This document shows, piece after piece, positions 1 through 15,004 of a stretch of 64,000 nt of DNA. The stretch comes from Rhynochetos jubatus (lineage: Eukaryota; Chordata; Aves; Eurypygiformes; Rhynochetidae): positions 17,227,700 through 17,291,699 of the forward strand of contig CM050657.1 in NCBI GenBank assembly GCA_027574665.1, written 5' to 3'. Numbering within the stretch: position 1 is the stretch's first letter; every line of letters begins with the position of its first letter. The notes beneath the pieces were generated by a model. That model worked only from the letters and a program-made list of their open reading frames with translations, was not told the origin of the DNA and ran no database searches. Both the position numbers and the translations under genes were made by a program.

Positions 1-3000
1 ACCATATCGGCACACCACATTCAAGTCCAAACTGAAAACACATCTCAATAGTGACACAACATGCTCTATCGCGTTCCTAACAAGTTGCTGTTCTGACAGT
101 CACCAAGCAGCCAGACATTTTCACTGAACTGCATCCCACAGACCCAAGTTCTCGTTGCAAAACAGTAAGGTACCGCAAAGGCCATCATACATGACGCAAG
201 TCTCAAATAGCGCATTACTTACACTTAGCCCGTAATTTCATTAACTTCAGCATGTACATTATGAGAGGGTATGAGGGTAATATCAACAGACATCTAAAGA
301 GCAGTCCATCGTCCATCACGCCTCCTCCATCAACCAAGTGTCCTGAAAGCACAGGGCTAGGATAACTACCAGGCGGCTATTCTAAAGCCATTCTTAGTTA
401 ACTTTTAAGTCAATAACCCTCTTAGAAGTGTCCCTCTATCTTAGTTTGTTCTCTTAACAACAGAAAGGAGGGGAAAACCCAAACCAACAGCTCTTCTGTT
501 TCAGGTTTCTGAAAGCTCCCACTGTGGAAAAGCAAAGAACACTAATGCTTGCTCTTTGCTCAGCACATTTTAAAAACATAACTAATGTATAGATACTTAT
601 ATTTTAGGTATATATAATTATAAATTTATAAAAACTACGCACATGTAAAAAATAAAATCATGATCCTCATTTCTGCACTTCTACGCCCTGGTACTTATTT
701 TGAGAGGTTTTCTTCCAAGTGCATCCAGTACCTGCTTTTTGCCACACTTCAGTCCTTAAAAAGAAGCATTAGAATTAAAATGTGTTCTCCCAAATCCACT
801 GCTTCCTAACCAATTCTGAGTAGCCACAGGGTTGTCTTTTTTTAATCCTTCCTTTGTAGTTTGGGCTTCTAAAAATATCAACAAAAGTACTGAAGTGCCA
901 CTGCGGGTTTAGAAGAATGCTTTTCCACCAACACCTCATGCATATTCAGAAGGGCTTTGCAACTGACTTCCTTAGGAAGATTTTCCTCATCATTGTAATA
1001 GTCTCAGTGAGCGGATGCTGAAATGAAAAGTCCTAAGCACACCCACAGTGTATCTGAGCAGCCAAACTTGGAAAGCTTACCAATTACAAAACATTACAAA
1101 TGAACCCAAATAACACTATTTAGAGTAACTTGGAGAATTCCAAATTACCAATAGCCATCCTCAGTTTACACATGAAAAGAAATACACAGATGGTTAAACA
1201 GCATCTTTTTGATCAGGGAAAGCATGAACAAGACTCCCTCTCCATACCAGTGGATCACATGCTTATTTGCATTTCTTAATTACAAGCACAGGCAGAAACA
1301 TAACTGTTAAGGCATATACGAGCATAAAAATAAAACCAAAACAAGAACATGCAGTCATAAGAACTCTTCTGTCCACACATACAAACAATGATAACACATG
1401 GACCACAATCAAGTTGAATATTCACAATACAGACTGTTTATAGCGGCAGTCTTAAGTTCAGTCCCACAGCCCTGTTGAGGCTCCTCTGAACTGATGGTTG
1501 TAAGAGTCCATCTTCGCCCTGCCCAAGGCGTGTTCTCCATCGTGCTGGCACCCGTGCTCCCTGAGCCAGCTCGAACAGGGTCTGATGGATTAAAGTGGCA
1601 CAACTACTCAATTCTCCTTTCTCGGGTCAGCTTCTGCTGGTTTAGCTGCCTTACCGAGACCACCATGGAGTCAGAAGAACACCAGGCTCTACACCGGGGA
1701 ATGGGCCTGACTGAAGCAGCACCGAGCAGTTCAGCTTCAGGAACAGTGGTTCAATCCAGTGCAAGTTTTTCCTCCCTCCCCACCAATAATTGCTAACAAA
1801 AACAGGGGCAGGGCTGGGGCACACACATACTTATTAAATCCTTTTAGACAAGTGTCATTTCAAAATAAATGTCAACCATGGCTTTTTAAACATTTCAAGC
1901 GTTCAACAACAACTCAATACCGTTTCTTTAAAGGCTTGCAAACGGTCTAAAAGGAACACCCCGACGTCTATGCTCTTTTAGGAGCAACTGCACCAAACCA
2001 GCAGCTTTTGCCTTCAGCTGGGCTACAGACACGGTGGCTCACCGTCATTCTGTGTACACATTCATTTTACTTGCACATGTAAGCACGCCTCCAGGGTTTG
2101 GATTTGGAAAGCAGAAATGTAAACAGAAACAGTTTTGAAGTACAGTTGGCAGCTGTGTTTCTGTGTATGCTTTCAAATCTGGAAGGCTGCCTGGAATAAA
2201 TAGAATCAATTATGTTCTTCGACAGTAAAAGAGCTATAATTTTACAGAGAATTCTAGAGAGATGTTATGTAAATCCAACTAAGGGTACAGGCAAACACTT
2301 CAAAGGAACACTACATCACACCTGCCATCCCTGACCTTCCAAAACCACCTTTCCACCTGCCAAAAGCTTTGGGATACCACAGATGGTCAGAAAGGCTAAG
2401 CTCAATGAAACCCATTGATCAAACAGTTCTTTTCAACCCGATACAGCCTTCCTGATCCATTCAGCACCTTCTCCATAACTAGCCTCATGGAGCACCCAAA
2501 CCAGAAGTGACTAAACTTTGAAACTCCATTCCAAAAATAATATACACAGAGAAAGAGAGAGGGAAGTTAAACACACCTTCCAAAATACTGATTCCTTCCT
2601 GCTTCCAGATACACTTACATTAATGCTAATTTATATAATTTATTTTCTTATAAGAGTCAGCTATAGTCTGATATAGGTGACAGTCCCTTACTTAGAATAT
2701 GGGTTTCCAAGTCTAGAAAATCTGATTTTGGTAAACTTACAACTTAATCCCCTCAGAGCCCCAAATTGTACAGAATTACAGCATCATGGTTAACTGCTTC
2801 ATCCTGTTGAATATTTCGTTACAAGTTACAGCCTAATTATTTTTCTAATGCCTTCTTGATGGCATACAAATACGTTACCCCTGAAAAGTTTTATATTAGA
2901 CCATAATAAAGTTTGCTGATACTACTTATGAAAATAATTCCTTTCCCTTGAGGAGTGGAGCTCAGTGAGAGAGAAATTCAGTAAGAATCGTACTGCAGGA

Positions 3001-6000
3001 GAGTTCCTGACAGCAGTACTCAAAGAAGGTCTTGATGTTTATAATTTAAGCAAACTAAGGTTGGGACAAATTAACTTGAGTCAAAACTCCACATGTATTT
3101 TCCCCTAAAGACACCCGAGATTACTGCACCAGTTTTCACCACACTTCGACACATAAAAGCCCTGCGCATCCGTTGCTCAGCAGGACACCCTGGAAGCGTT
3201 CTTTCTGCTGTAAGTGGGTTTTGTACATTTTGCCCGCAAAAACTCCAACAGGAGTGTCACTGATCTAAGTTCTATGCGCCTTGCTGGAAGGAAAGGCTGT
3301 AACCCTTCAGTCCAGATGGAATCTACATTACAAAAACATGCAAACAAGAAGTTACCTTTTATCAGAAAGTGTGGGGAACCCTTCATTGCTAAGAAAGTAC
3401 TCATTTTTGCAAATTATTTGTTTACAAATTAGATGAAGTGAATTGATTTTAACTGCTTAGAGATCACACACAAACATCGTACCAGCTCCACATAGATATC
3501 AATACTTGGCAATTAAGATCTTTACATATGTACACATAAATATATATAAAACACAACTGATAAGGCTTGTTTCCCTGTTCTATAAATTTTCTGTGGGCAT
3601 GTTCTCCAAAGATAGAATCTCACATTAACACATCTGTCTCAAAGCAGGTGAAGACCCACTGTGCAAGTCTGTCGGCCAGTCTAAGGCAGGTGGGGGAGGG
3701 ATATTTTGTTCACATCAGGAGATTTGTTAGAGTTGTCTGTCATCAGCACAAGAACCTGCAGTTACTCTTCAGAGTAACAGAAGGAAATTCTTCCATCTAC
3801 AATGTACCAACTAGCAAGAAATCTAGCCAGCGTAGAAGGAAGCAAGCAGAAGTGCACTGTGCTGTAATACTGTATTAAATGTATGAAGTACGGCATGCGT
3901 ACAAAGAGGTACACCTTCCAGTGAGAGAGAAGAAGAATTTTGCATCGATATAAACATCAGCTAGGGCTTCAAAATTAATTCAAAAGGACAGACTAAACAC
4001 CCAATACATTTTTCAGACCATACTTCAAACTGAAGTAGTCATTCCGTAAGCTACTACGCGCCGACTGAAGTCCATTAGTTTTTCCAGTCATAGGACAAAC
4101 CCCATTACATTGCTTTCACAGACAGGTTGTAGAAATGTTTTATAGCCATTTGCAATATTGTTGGTATCAAAGAGCTGCTCATTAGGGTTACTGTCTACAT
4201 TCGATTTCTTTTCCCAGTAAGAGTTTCCTATAGACTCCTAGCATGGCCCTAAGAAAGTCTTCTACTCATTAAACACTTCAGCTACGTTTATAGATTCCGA
4301 TTAACTGTGCAGTCTTGTGTAGATTATATGATTTTCTTGATTCTCTACCAAACTGACAGAATTATCAGCTACAGATGTCCCCAGATAAGCTTTTTATTAA
4401 CCTCTATGTAATCCCCAAAACAGAAGTTATGGGGGGAAAAAAAACCAAAACAACTGAGATAAACAACACATTTTTCAGAATGTAAAACCTGTATTTCAGT
4501 TTGTCCCAGCCATTTCAAACTTTAGAAAGATCAAATTGTTTTATTCTCCTCTTCAGACACCATCAGGCATTCCAAAACTCACCATGAAGACTGGGCAGAG
4601 TTGCCTGTCTAATTCTGCTGCTGTCCAAACCGGCTGTGCAGTGACAGTAAGACTGCCTCAGACTAGAAATTTTCAGTACTGTCCTTTTGTTCGTCCTGCC
4701 TGCCAAGCTGGCATTTTTCCAAAATGCAGGAAGGCTAGTACAAAGATGTCTGAAATTGTCCTCTATGAAGACATTATTACACACAGATGTAAACAGTAGC
4801 AGCACTGCTTTTTTTTTTAAAGAATAGAAAGCAGGAGACTGCTGTATTGCAGTTACGTCTTCACTTTTCTTACGTATTAATTTCACCCTTGCTATTTCAC
4901 AGAAAAGGCGCCGATACACAGAATTGCTTATCTGATCACAAACAGCAGCTCAAGGGAAACAAACAGAAGGATTTGACAGTTGAGAACAGGCATCTCGTTA
5001 GCATTTCATGTCTTTCTGAAACAGGCAAGTATTTCTAAGCACTACCAATTTTAATGTAGTTACCTACTTCTTCTCTCCGAACAAAAAAGAACAACCCAGC
5101 ACTGAGAACCTTTGCCTTGTTCTAAGACAGCTAAACCCCCCTAACATTATTAGTAGCATCTGTAGAATCACAGTACAGTAGAAATAAGATCATTATTTCC
5201 TCCAAATGTAAAATCCCACTGAAAATTAGTGAAAAGTTTCAGTTTAGTTAGGTATGAGGGCATGGGCTGACTACATTTCAAGGTTGTTTCAAGTTACCCT
5301 ACATGCAGATTTTTGTTTGTTTCAGAATATAACATTCTTGGATACTGGCTGTAGTGACTTTCAGATACTATGAATAAAATTAATGAGATCATCCTGGGAA
5401 AAAAACTCACGATAAAGTATTGCCCAAGAAGTAACACATACATATGTTATCTGCTGCAGAAAAAAATATAGGATCAAACAGCTGAAATGAAAACAAGATG
5501 AACGGTTTAAAAAGATTTACCATTGCTGGAATCTTTTTTCCTCCAAGAAAACCAAGAGACTTTTGTAAAGTCTTATTTTCTTATCCCCTTGCTTGCCCTT
5601 CGTCATCCATGCAGGCATATTGTTTACAGCTTCATTCTCTGGGAGCCATGAAAACAGGATCATGAGAAAAACATTCGCCAAGTTGCTGGTGACCTCTACA
5701 ACTCCCACTATGATAAGTGCTTCTTTCCCTAGGGGTCCTATGACATACCAGGAGCAGAATGTCTGTCCCAGAACATTTTCTTCCAGTTATAACCAGATTT
5801 TTTCCTTTGTTAAACGAAGTAAAACCTAGAATTAAATCTTCCCTTTCAGTCCAAAAACCATTCAGTAATTTCATTTCTAGCTTCATCTCAAAGGAAAGGA
5901 TTTTGTTATTTATAGACCACTAGTAGTCATAAAGCACAACAGAGTTAGAAAAGCAACACATCTCTTCGCACATCTGCTCACTCATTAATTCAATGATTAG

Positions 6001-9000
6001 CTTGGCTTGCTGTGTAGCAGGATGAGAATTACTCTCCCACCTGGCTCTGTTCTGGTTGGAGCTGTTCCTCCATGGCTAGGTGGGCAATCTGAAACTTAGC
6101 GAGCAGCAAATTCTTTCAAGCTCTTTAAATCAGAACCCTTAAAGTTTGGCAACAAAATCAGAGCAACAGGCCACTTTGTACCAACAGAAATTAGGTTTCG
6201 TTCTGATTACGTATTTTTCTTTAACACTCTATATTATATGGGTGACAAACTCTTCATCTATGTGAACATCAAAACATTTCTTTCATGAAACTACATCAGA
6301 CAGATAAATGCTGAATATATATAAAACTCCACCTTAAATAATGCTGTTTACTTTTCTTCCCATGTTTCTTCCCATCCTCCCACCTTCCTGGGATATTTGG
6401 AACCCAGACAGTAAACAGGATCTTTAAAAACAGGAAGCACTGGCACGCAGACAAGGACAAGGAGCCAGAAGAGCAGAGTGATTCCAGGTGTTCTGCACTC
6501 TGGTCTTGGCTGAATCTTCACCTAACCTGAGCAGCTGCTGAGCAGAGCTGTAACTCACATACTGGGCCTTTCCTGGTGCTGATCCTTCCAGGCATGTCAC
6601 CTTGGCTTTTAGAAGCAACTCTCTGCTGCAGCAAGATGAACATCCAGTTGTACTGCAAAAGAAAGATTTTCCCACTGTCCATACGCAGAAGGGCAGGGAA
6701 AGCACTGGGGTTACTGCAGTCCTCACAGTGCTACACTTGCATCTACCAGAAGCAACAGTATCCAGAGGGTTCAGGCTACAAGATTCACCTCCCCAGCTCC
6801 TCTGGATGGAAGGCACAGTGAGAAATGTGTGTTCATAGGCCCACTTCTGTCTATTAATTTACATCCATCTTTACTCACAAGTTCCACCCTGTGAGCCATT
6901 CCTTTACTAAGCACATGAAGAAGACAAACTCAGACTGACTTACAGTATATTGGGTACTTCCCACACTTCTTAGGATGGAGTCTGACAGCAACTGTAAATT
7001 GAGATAAAGCGTTTCTTCCATGCTAAATTACTCCAGACCCTGAAAGCAACTGATGTTTAAAAAAGTTTGAGTGGCAGTAGATAGCAATATTTTTGCAACT
7101 TTGAAGATTTTTAATATTAGGCATAGAACAGGAAACTGGAACACAGAAGGTTCTGTTCCCTAATCCAAATATAAATTAGCTTTCCATTTATTCTATCTTA
7201 AGTGACTTCTGCAACCAAACAGCATTTACAGGAGTATGGGTTTAGTCTGCATGGACTTAATGATATTTGCTAATGGAATTCACTATCTTATTTTACTGGC
7301 AAACAGAGGACTGGATGCAACTTTACTTCTGCTGGAGCATTTTTAAGGAAGTACACACCTCAGCGAAAGTCATGGAAGTACAGTTTGGGGGTTTTGTTTT
7401 GTTGTTTAAGCTCCTATACCAGGAAAAGCCAAAACAACACATTCTCCACTAAGGTATTTCTTGAATCCCTTTTTAAAACCATTTGTGGAGAGAAGAAAGC
7501 TTGTGACAGAGTTAACAAAAGCACTGCCACTTCAATGAAAATTCCGCAGCTAAATACTCTTACCCTATAAACAGCTGACCTTAATGTAGTTCTTCGAAAG
7601 TCATCCTATACAAAGACATACAGAATGAGACAGCAGGCAAACTAATCCAGTTCTTTGCAAACCCTGCCCTGTAGGAATATTTGCCTACTTCTACACAAGC
7701 TATAATCACAACAGGAAAATGCTATGGCTTTTCAAGAGTGAGTTAGAAATAATGCAGTACTACTCCCTAGTAGACCTGTTTGTGATAGAGTCAATGGTGG
7801 TTAACTGTGAGCAGCACTGTGGGTACTAGTGAGCTGCAAAGCATTTAGCACTGCTGCTCCCACCAGGCTTCATCTCCCTAAAAGTGACACATCACTTCGG
7901 CGTATGGCACCTAAGCGCATCAGAAAACTGGGCCTTCTACGCGACACCACACGGAATTGGAGTCTGTAAGCGTATTTGACTGCTTTATATACGCTAAAGC
8001 AACCAAAGTTGCTCTGAGATCTTGGGGAGCCTAAGTTTATTCTTGTTCTAGCTGTTGACTCTGGTTGGATAAGACTCTTCTCTGCATTTACAGGTTGAAT
8101 GCCAAAACAACAGTAGTGACTCTTGAGGCACTAATATATTTGCATTTGTATTCAGTAAGTGCAAATAAACATGACTCACTGTGCCTATGTATGTCATGAG
8201 GTCCTGCATGCTTCAGCCTGCAGCATAAAAGATAAACTGTGACAAATGTTTTTTCAGCATGTTTAATGAAATGTTTATCATTTCTGCACATATCTCTTAG
8301 CAGCATCTGCTTTGCAAACCCTGTGTGGTGCAAACACAAAAGCATGATTTCAAGTGCAGGACTACTGAGACATTAAGTCTTGTCAGTGCATCTCTTCCCA
8401 ATACTTCAAGCTGTTACCCGAACAGTTTGTCTAATGAGGCCAGTGTACCAGTAATTTGTGTTTACTACATCTGAAAGAAATGGCTACTGTTAGCCTAAAT
8501 AGATCATGTTTGCAATTAACATCAACTTTCCAAAGAAGAAAGTGACTTAAGCTCATAGGTATTTAAACAGTCAATACCAGCAACATCTCCACAACAGTTT
8601 AAAGATTTCTCAACTTCCCAGCCTGGAAAGTTACCTTCATACCCAGATTAAACACTTCGGGACTAAGGCACATGCTGCCTACTACTACAGTCAGAGCTCT
8701 GACAGAGGGATAAGTTGAAAAGAATGAACTGTATTTAAAAAATGCAAGATACTGGCAGTAGCCAGTCACTGCTATTAGAAGAACTTTACACATCTGCACA
8801 AACAAGGAAGTACTTCTAATATGTGGTTCTCTGGAAACATTTTGTTAATGTTTTTGTAGGTGTGGGCATATACAAAAAAACTGAAAGCAGTTTTCAGTCT
8901 GATGAAGTTTAACCCTGGGCTAGAAGGGAGGACCACAACAGCTTACATGTTTTGGATTTAATTTCAACCCATAAAAAACACCAGTTAGGGCGAGGGTGAC

Positions 9001-11383
9001 TATATTGCAAAACATCTTTATTTGTTATTGTCTAAATAACCTGCTCACATACTAGGACACCAAAAGATTAAAAGCTACAACAATGGTTACACTTCTATCA
9101 CCTTGTAGTTGCCTGTGATACTTTCCTATCTGCTGATGCACAATGAAGGGCTTGGAAAAGAGGTGATGAAAGAAGAGCTGGATTGCAAGATAATTTGATT
9201 ACACATTTATGAAGAATTTCCAGAGTCAGGAATAGGGTTTGCTATCCTTTTCTTCATATATCAACTCTGCTGTTCTGTTTCTCGTTGGCTTCCATTTTCA
9301 TCTTTTATCTCTTGGTAGTAGTATGCCATCTTCCCTTACACGTCAAAACATTCCAAGTTGGAGGTATCCAAGATCAAGGGAGTACTGCTGAGCAGCGATA
9401 ACAACATCAGCGCTTTATCCTCCATTTCAGAGCAAGTTGAAGACGAGTTATTAGAATTTTAAAAACCACAACCCTGGTAAGCAGTTAAAACAGTTAAACT
9501 TTACCTTCTCAATTAAAACAGTAAAATCAACTTCAAGTGCTTTCTCTTGGCTAGAGACTTAACCAGTTATGTGATTTTTTTTGGTTAGTTTATCATCTAG
9601 AATGACAACATTTCAATTTCACATATTACAATTTACACCAAAACACAAACAGAATTTATTATAAATCAATCTTCATAACAAACTTGCTAGACTAAAAGTG
9701 GCACTCACAGGCACCCTATTTGGACACATCCTCAATTATACACTATGATCAAGATGATTCAAGATGTCTAGATGTTGCTTAAAAATTAGCTCTTTCATTC
9801 AGACACAACTTTGCAGAGAACAGGCTCCTCGCTCTTCTAGCAAGCCAGATGTCAAAGTCCCAAGGTACAGAAAAATTTGGTGCCCAAAATTCTATTATCT
9901 TCAGATCACAGAACAGGCAGTTATTTCTACTTCGGGTTGATTAGTCTCAGATGAAATACTGAATCTTGAATATCTGCAGTAACAATCAACATTTCTTGCA
10001 TTTTGAGAATGTTCAAGACCTTGTTTCTTTATTAACTGCTAATAGATAAAAGGAGGAATAAGGCTGCAACAAGGAGTAATTCTTTTGCTCACAGATTTAG
10101 TGTCCTCTGGGAGGATCTACAGCTAAACAGTTCATAGTTTAAGACGCTTTTCCAAGACAACAGATGCAATCTCAGCAGAAAATCCATGCTTCTGGAAGGA
10201 CCATGACCCAAGTTAACAGCAGTTAATCAGGGACACTCTTGGAATACATTGGGCAAGAGTCATTCATCACCATTAACTGTCATATTGCCAACAGGCAAAA
10301 GACTGACTAAATAGCGTGGAAATACAAAAACAGTTCAGTCTCTATGACAGATACGTTTGATGACACGTACAATCTAGAAGGCAACTTTCCAGTTTTCTTT
10401 TTCTGTTTGGCGTTTGAGAGAAAACACCCAAGGGATATTTCTCTAACATTTCTTTGCCTTACAAGAAGGTCATAATGTACAGCCAACAATGCGACTCAGC
10501 CGTCCCAGAATTTCAGGGAACTTTACAGTAAGTCTTAGTCAATTCAGTAAGTCTCCTGTATTCAACAGATATGCTCTGTGGTTCACAATCCCCAAAAGCC
10601 ACATTTGCAAGCATTTCTTCAATCAGAAGCTGTAAGCAAAACTGCCAGTTTTCCTACATGAAAATCTATGAAAAGAAGTTAATTTAAGGAAACGCATTAA
10701 TGGGTAGACAAAAAACCCACCACACCAAAACCAACCTCTTTGGGGTATATTTAACCTTCTACTGGTACAAAGCAATGGGGCATGAAGCAATAGATCGCTG
10801 AACCTTAAGTTCTGTGTTTGACCCAACTGTTCTTGAACTGGACTGAAGTCGTCATTTGCTTCTATTGCTGTATGCTAGCAACATGCCAGGAAGGTGAAAG
10901 CTTCAGCAGCAAGTAGTCCATCATTCTCTCTCCTTCAGTTTCACAAACGTAGAGTGGTTTCTTTGACTTTTGTTTTTACGTTTCTAGACATCACGTTTTT
11001 GAGCATAGTTTTTCAAAAACAAACTGTAAACATTCCCTGTGAGCATACCTAGCAAGCATAATTGACATAATAAAGTGCTTTTACTCCCCACTTTACTGGC
11101 TTTAAGAAAAGAACACTCTTAATACAGAGCAAGTGATGATGTCCACTGTCCCTCACATTTTTTGTTTGAAATACACAGGCTTCTTTGACTGCCTTGAACA
11201 AAATCTGCATCCAAAATTAACTAGAAAAATACTTTTCTAGAATTGAAATGCAGGCTACATAAACCAAAACATACTGACTATAAAACCAGTAAGTACCGCT
11301 TAGACTGAGAAGGTGCATCCAGAGTTACATAAACTGCACTCAGTCTGATGTATTTCTATGTGACCACAACTTAGAGAATTTAC

Positions 11384-11412
11384 AAAAAAAAAAAAAGGCT
11401 TTTTTTTTTTTT
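11384..11412. repeat. A13-GGC-T13 self-complementary tract
   Basis: A run of 13 A is followed by GGC and then a run of 13 T, giving a perfect 13-bp inverted repeat with a three-base loop. It may be two facing poly-A tails or simple slippage. Exact run lengths are prone to sequencing error. Confidence 0.8.
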
Positions 11413-11450
11413 CCTTTTTTAAAAACTTTAATTGCCTCTACTCCCCAGGT

Positions 11451-11526
11451 GGGTTTTTTTGTTGGTGGTGGTGGGTTGGGGTTTTTTTTCCCCCCTCACT
11501 TTGCTGTTTGGGGTTTTTTTGTTTGT
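11451..11526 (+). repeat. G/T-rich low-complexity tract
   Basis: Runs of T alternate with GGTGGTGGTGGG and GGGG blocks, then a C6 run and more G4/T7 blocks. The plus strand carries at least four G-runs within about 70 bases, so quadruplex formation is conceivable. It is probably a degenerated simple repeat. Confidence 0.7.
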
Positions 11527-11624
11527 GCTTTTAATAGCAGTACTCCAGAAAAAAAATCTCACAGTTAATACTTCAGAGCATTATTTCTAGTTCATTTAGG
11601 ACTCCATTAACCATTCAGAAATAG

Positions 11625-11705
11625 ATTTATAGAACACATTCAGTTGGGAGGAACCTCTGGAGGTTATCTGGACCAACCCTGTACTCAAAACAATTGACAT
11701 GTTTG
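11625..11705 (-). mobile_element. CR1-type LINE 3' fragment
   Basis: The plus strand reads TTATAGAACACATTCAGTTG and continues with GGAGGAACCTCTGGAGGTTA and TCTGGACCAACCCTGTACTC. This is the pattern of the complement of avian CR1 3' ends (TCATAGAATCAT, then GGTTGGAAGGGACCTCTGGAGGTCAT, then CTGGTCCAACC). The element therefore lies on the minus strand with its 3' end near 11,625. It is short and diverged, as most CR1 copies are, because they are 5'-truncated on insertion. The left boundary is clear; the right boundary fades after about 11,700. Confidence 0.75.
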
Positions 11706-14700
11706 GTGCCCAAATAAGTTTCAAAAGAAAGAAGTCTATTTTCTCTCTCCACTGCTTGCATTTGGATTAGGATACTACAAAGAGAGACTTGCAGCACAAT
11801 TCTTAGCCGTGACACATTCAACTTAAGGGGCAAAAGAAAATTCCCATCCAGTTTTAGCGTAAATATTTTTGTGGCCTCTTCTAGCCACAGCTACAGTTTC
11901 AGGCAGGCATCATCACTTGGAGCAGCTGGATGTCTGGCTTTTTAAAAGGATGAGACAAAACTCCTACAAGCATGGAATGCAATGCCTATGAAGCTGTCAA
12001 AAACCCAAACCCTGCCTTAGCTTACACTACAAGCCATGGATGTGCTTCTTCACTTAGTCAAAGTACAAACTTCTTTCCTTAATGCTCCCCCTCTAACTCA
12101 ATCACACACACGAAACATGCACATATGGCATATTATTCCTCAACAGGGAGATTTACTAGATTTCACACATTTTTCAGTGATTACAAAACACAAAGTAGTA
12201 AGACAAAACTCAATTTTATAGTGATATTTTAAGACTAAACTGGAAAGACTAGTTTTGCAATATAATTTCCACACCAATTACATCTCAAAAATCAATTTCC
12301 TCATCAATATCAAAGTATTAAAAAAACCCCACAACTTAAAATGTTGTATTTGGATGAGGGGAAGTTATGTACCCTACTAATCAAGGTTATTAAAAGCTGT
12401 AGGTAATGTACTCAACTTGTCAAAGCAAAACTACATACGAAACCCATCTACAAGATGCTAGGATTTCTTGCACAATTTGGAAATAACTTTGTTTCCTTTC
12501 CCCGAAAACAGGCTAGAGAAGCAACAGAAACAGCCTTGTATCTGGAAGTGACTGATACCTGCAAGGTGTTCAGACATCCAAGTAGTCCTGGTACCCCGAG
12601 AACTCGCAGAGTTCTAGAAGCCTACGTAATGAATTGATGTTTTACGTACCAAACTTCTAGGAAAGCAGCTTTTGCAGAATAAACGTCAGCCTTAGGGTTG
12701 TTATCTAGCCATTTATAGATAACTAATTTCTTTCCATATTTAAACCATGATGATCAAGGTTGTTTCAAATTGTATTACACATGACCAAGCCATTAAAAAG
12801 CACACTACACATTTGAGTGACAAACAACTGTGATCGGGAAGTCCATTCTTTATGCGATAACACCTTTTAATTGTGTCATTTTCTTCCAGTAACTGGAAAC
12901 CTCTAATGATATACTTGGTCTTGTGAGACATCATGACAGTAAAGCATGAAACCCTTGCTTGTTGTAGTCATTCCTATTCTAAAGCTTCCAGCAACTTCTT
13001 GGATAGCTCACTCTTAAAAAGAGGTATTTCCCATTTGCTTCCAGAAAGCAGGGATAGCCGACTGCCAGAGAAACAGTTAACTAAGTATTGAACTACTTTA
13101 TGACTTCCAATAAAGCACAATTGCTTTGTAAACAGCTCACTACACCACCTTTCTGAAAGAATACTCAGAAGAAGCCCCACCCCACTCAGTGTCATTATTC
13201 ATGTAAGTAAATTGCAACAAGAAGCAAAACAAATTTGCCATTTACACAGAACAGCAGTTTGAAGCAGACAAACAACTCCAACACCTTAGCATCGAATTGT
13301 AGGCTGAGTTTAGGGTGCTCTGAAAAAAAACACTGTCTCCAGGTTGCTAAGAATGACACCAACTTAACACCTATGAAAAGCAGGGCATCTGCTCCAGTCA
13401 AATTCCAACTGCAGCTCTGAAGCTGTATTTATTGTCTTAATGGAAAAGCAGGATATTTCATGGATCACATAAGGAATTGTGTGGTTTCATAAATTCCTCT
13501 AAACGCTATGAGCTTGGTTGATGTGTGGTTTGTCCATGGGATGACACTGGCCCAAATATGCTTCCAAGTAACTACCCACTCTGGAAAAGCCTGCCGATGT
13601 TATTGTTTGGGAATAAAGTTATTTATTGTGACGCTTTAAGTTCACACGGGGCTTTATTTCAGAGCTGCTTATGCAGTCTGTTCCCCACAGTAGACAAACC
13701 ATTACATCTCACCATCCCGAGTACTCTGAGTCCTAGGAAGTAACAATGTTTACACACATTAAGAGGTGGACTTTGACTGTTACACCGCATTATGGAATTG
13801 CAGCATGGAAACAAGAATGTAAACACCTGTAAATTCATTGTGAGGCGGGAGAAATGAAAGAATGATTCAGATCATGATGAGAAAGCTTCTAACTGTCCAA
13901 TATAATGGATTTGAAAGCCTGCCGTAGCTCAAAGCAGTTACTTGTACCCTCATATCCCTAACAGAAGAGTCCAGACTTCTTCCTTTAAGTACTACCGAAT
14001 CCAGACTCAGAATCCAGTTTACTACTCCTTTCCAAGTTCGCTGCAGAACGCTCATAGCTACAGATTTAACTAAAAAAAAAAGCTTTATAATCCGTATCAT
14101 GTATTTTTAAACATATACTTCCCTTGTACTTGTTCCAAACATGCACTGTTTATAAAATAACCTCAGTTCAGTCACATCTTTGAAGTCAACAAGAGTTACA
14201 GAGAAAAACAATGTTCAGAGACATACCAGTAACAGCTGCAGAAGTAACAAGTCTGGTACCTTAATAACTTCAGAAGGACTGAAAACAGCACCAAAACCCC
14301 CAGTGTAAAACAAACATGCAGCTTGTATTAGTTTGGGCAAAGTTTTGCTAACATTTCACCTACTACAAAACACACAAGTACGGGTGAAAAATGGTTTCAT
14401 ATTTAACACCAACAAAACCAGGTCTGTAGACAGCACGATGTAAGTTTGTGCAGGTAGCACAGATGTGACACTGCTACCGTAAGTCCACTGCAGCTGGAAA
14501 CAGGAGAATGTACGGCACCGATTCACACACATACCCGGTCAGAAGCAGCTCTGCTCCCAGTGTCGTGACCCGGCCCAACCTTGAGCCCAGACACACTCCA
14601 TCACACAAGAACCGCTAGAACACGTTGACAGAAAACAGCTGTATCTCGGGGGCGGGAGGGAGCCACGCTCAACAGCAACAACCCATTACAGTTTGCTCTC

Positions 14701-15004
14701 TCCCAGGGCACGTCCCGACGAGGGGACGCCCGCCGAGCGGAACCTGGCGAAGGAACGCCTTAGAGCTTCCCCAGCCGAGGGAAGCCCCAACGCCGCGCTC
14801 CGACTCCCCCGCCACAGCAGGGGCGTGCTTCCCCTCCGGCTGCCGAGGACGAGCCAGACGCCCCGCAGCCCACAGAAAGCGGCGCTCCCGTCCGCCACCG
14901 CCCGGCCGGAGTGCCGGGACCCCCAGCCCACCGCCGCGGGACGCCCCAGAGGCGCCGCTGTGCCGCGGGAGACGGCCCCAGCACCGATCCCCGCCTGCAC
15001 TCAC

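Larger units (their letters stand above)
1..14640 (-). other. Non-coding AT-rich stretch, probable intron 1 of the minus-strand gene (PIK3CA?)
   Basis: No open frame here resembles a known protein on either strand; the longest frames are about 60-130 codons and look random. The stretch lies downstream of a minus-strand splice donor in the CpG island at 15.0 kb, so it is best read as a long first intron. In mammals PIK3CA has a non-coding first exon followed by a very long first intron, which fits. The first PIK3CA coding exon would give a clear minus-strand frame of over 100 codons, and it is absent, so it must lie beyond the left edge if the assignment is right. Apart from a CR1 scrap and simple repeats at 11.4-11.7 kb, I see no other structure. 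Confidence 0.45.

Noticed and set aside
3595-3604. Perfect p53 half-site GGGCATGTTC
   Set aside because: An isolated half-site far from any promoter; about sixteen are expected by chance in the window.
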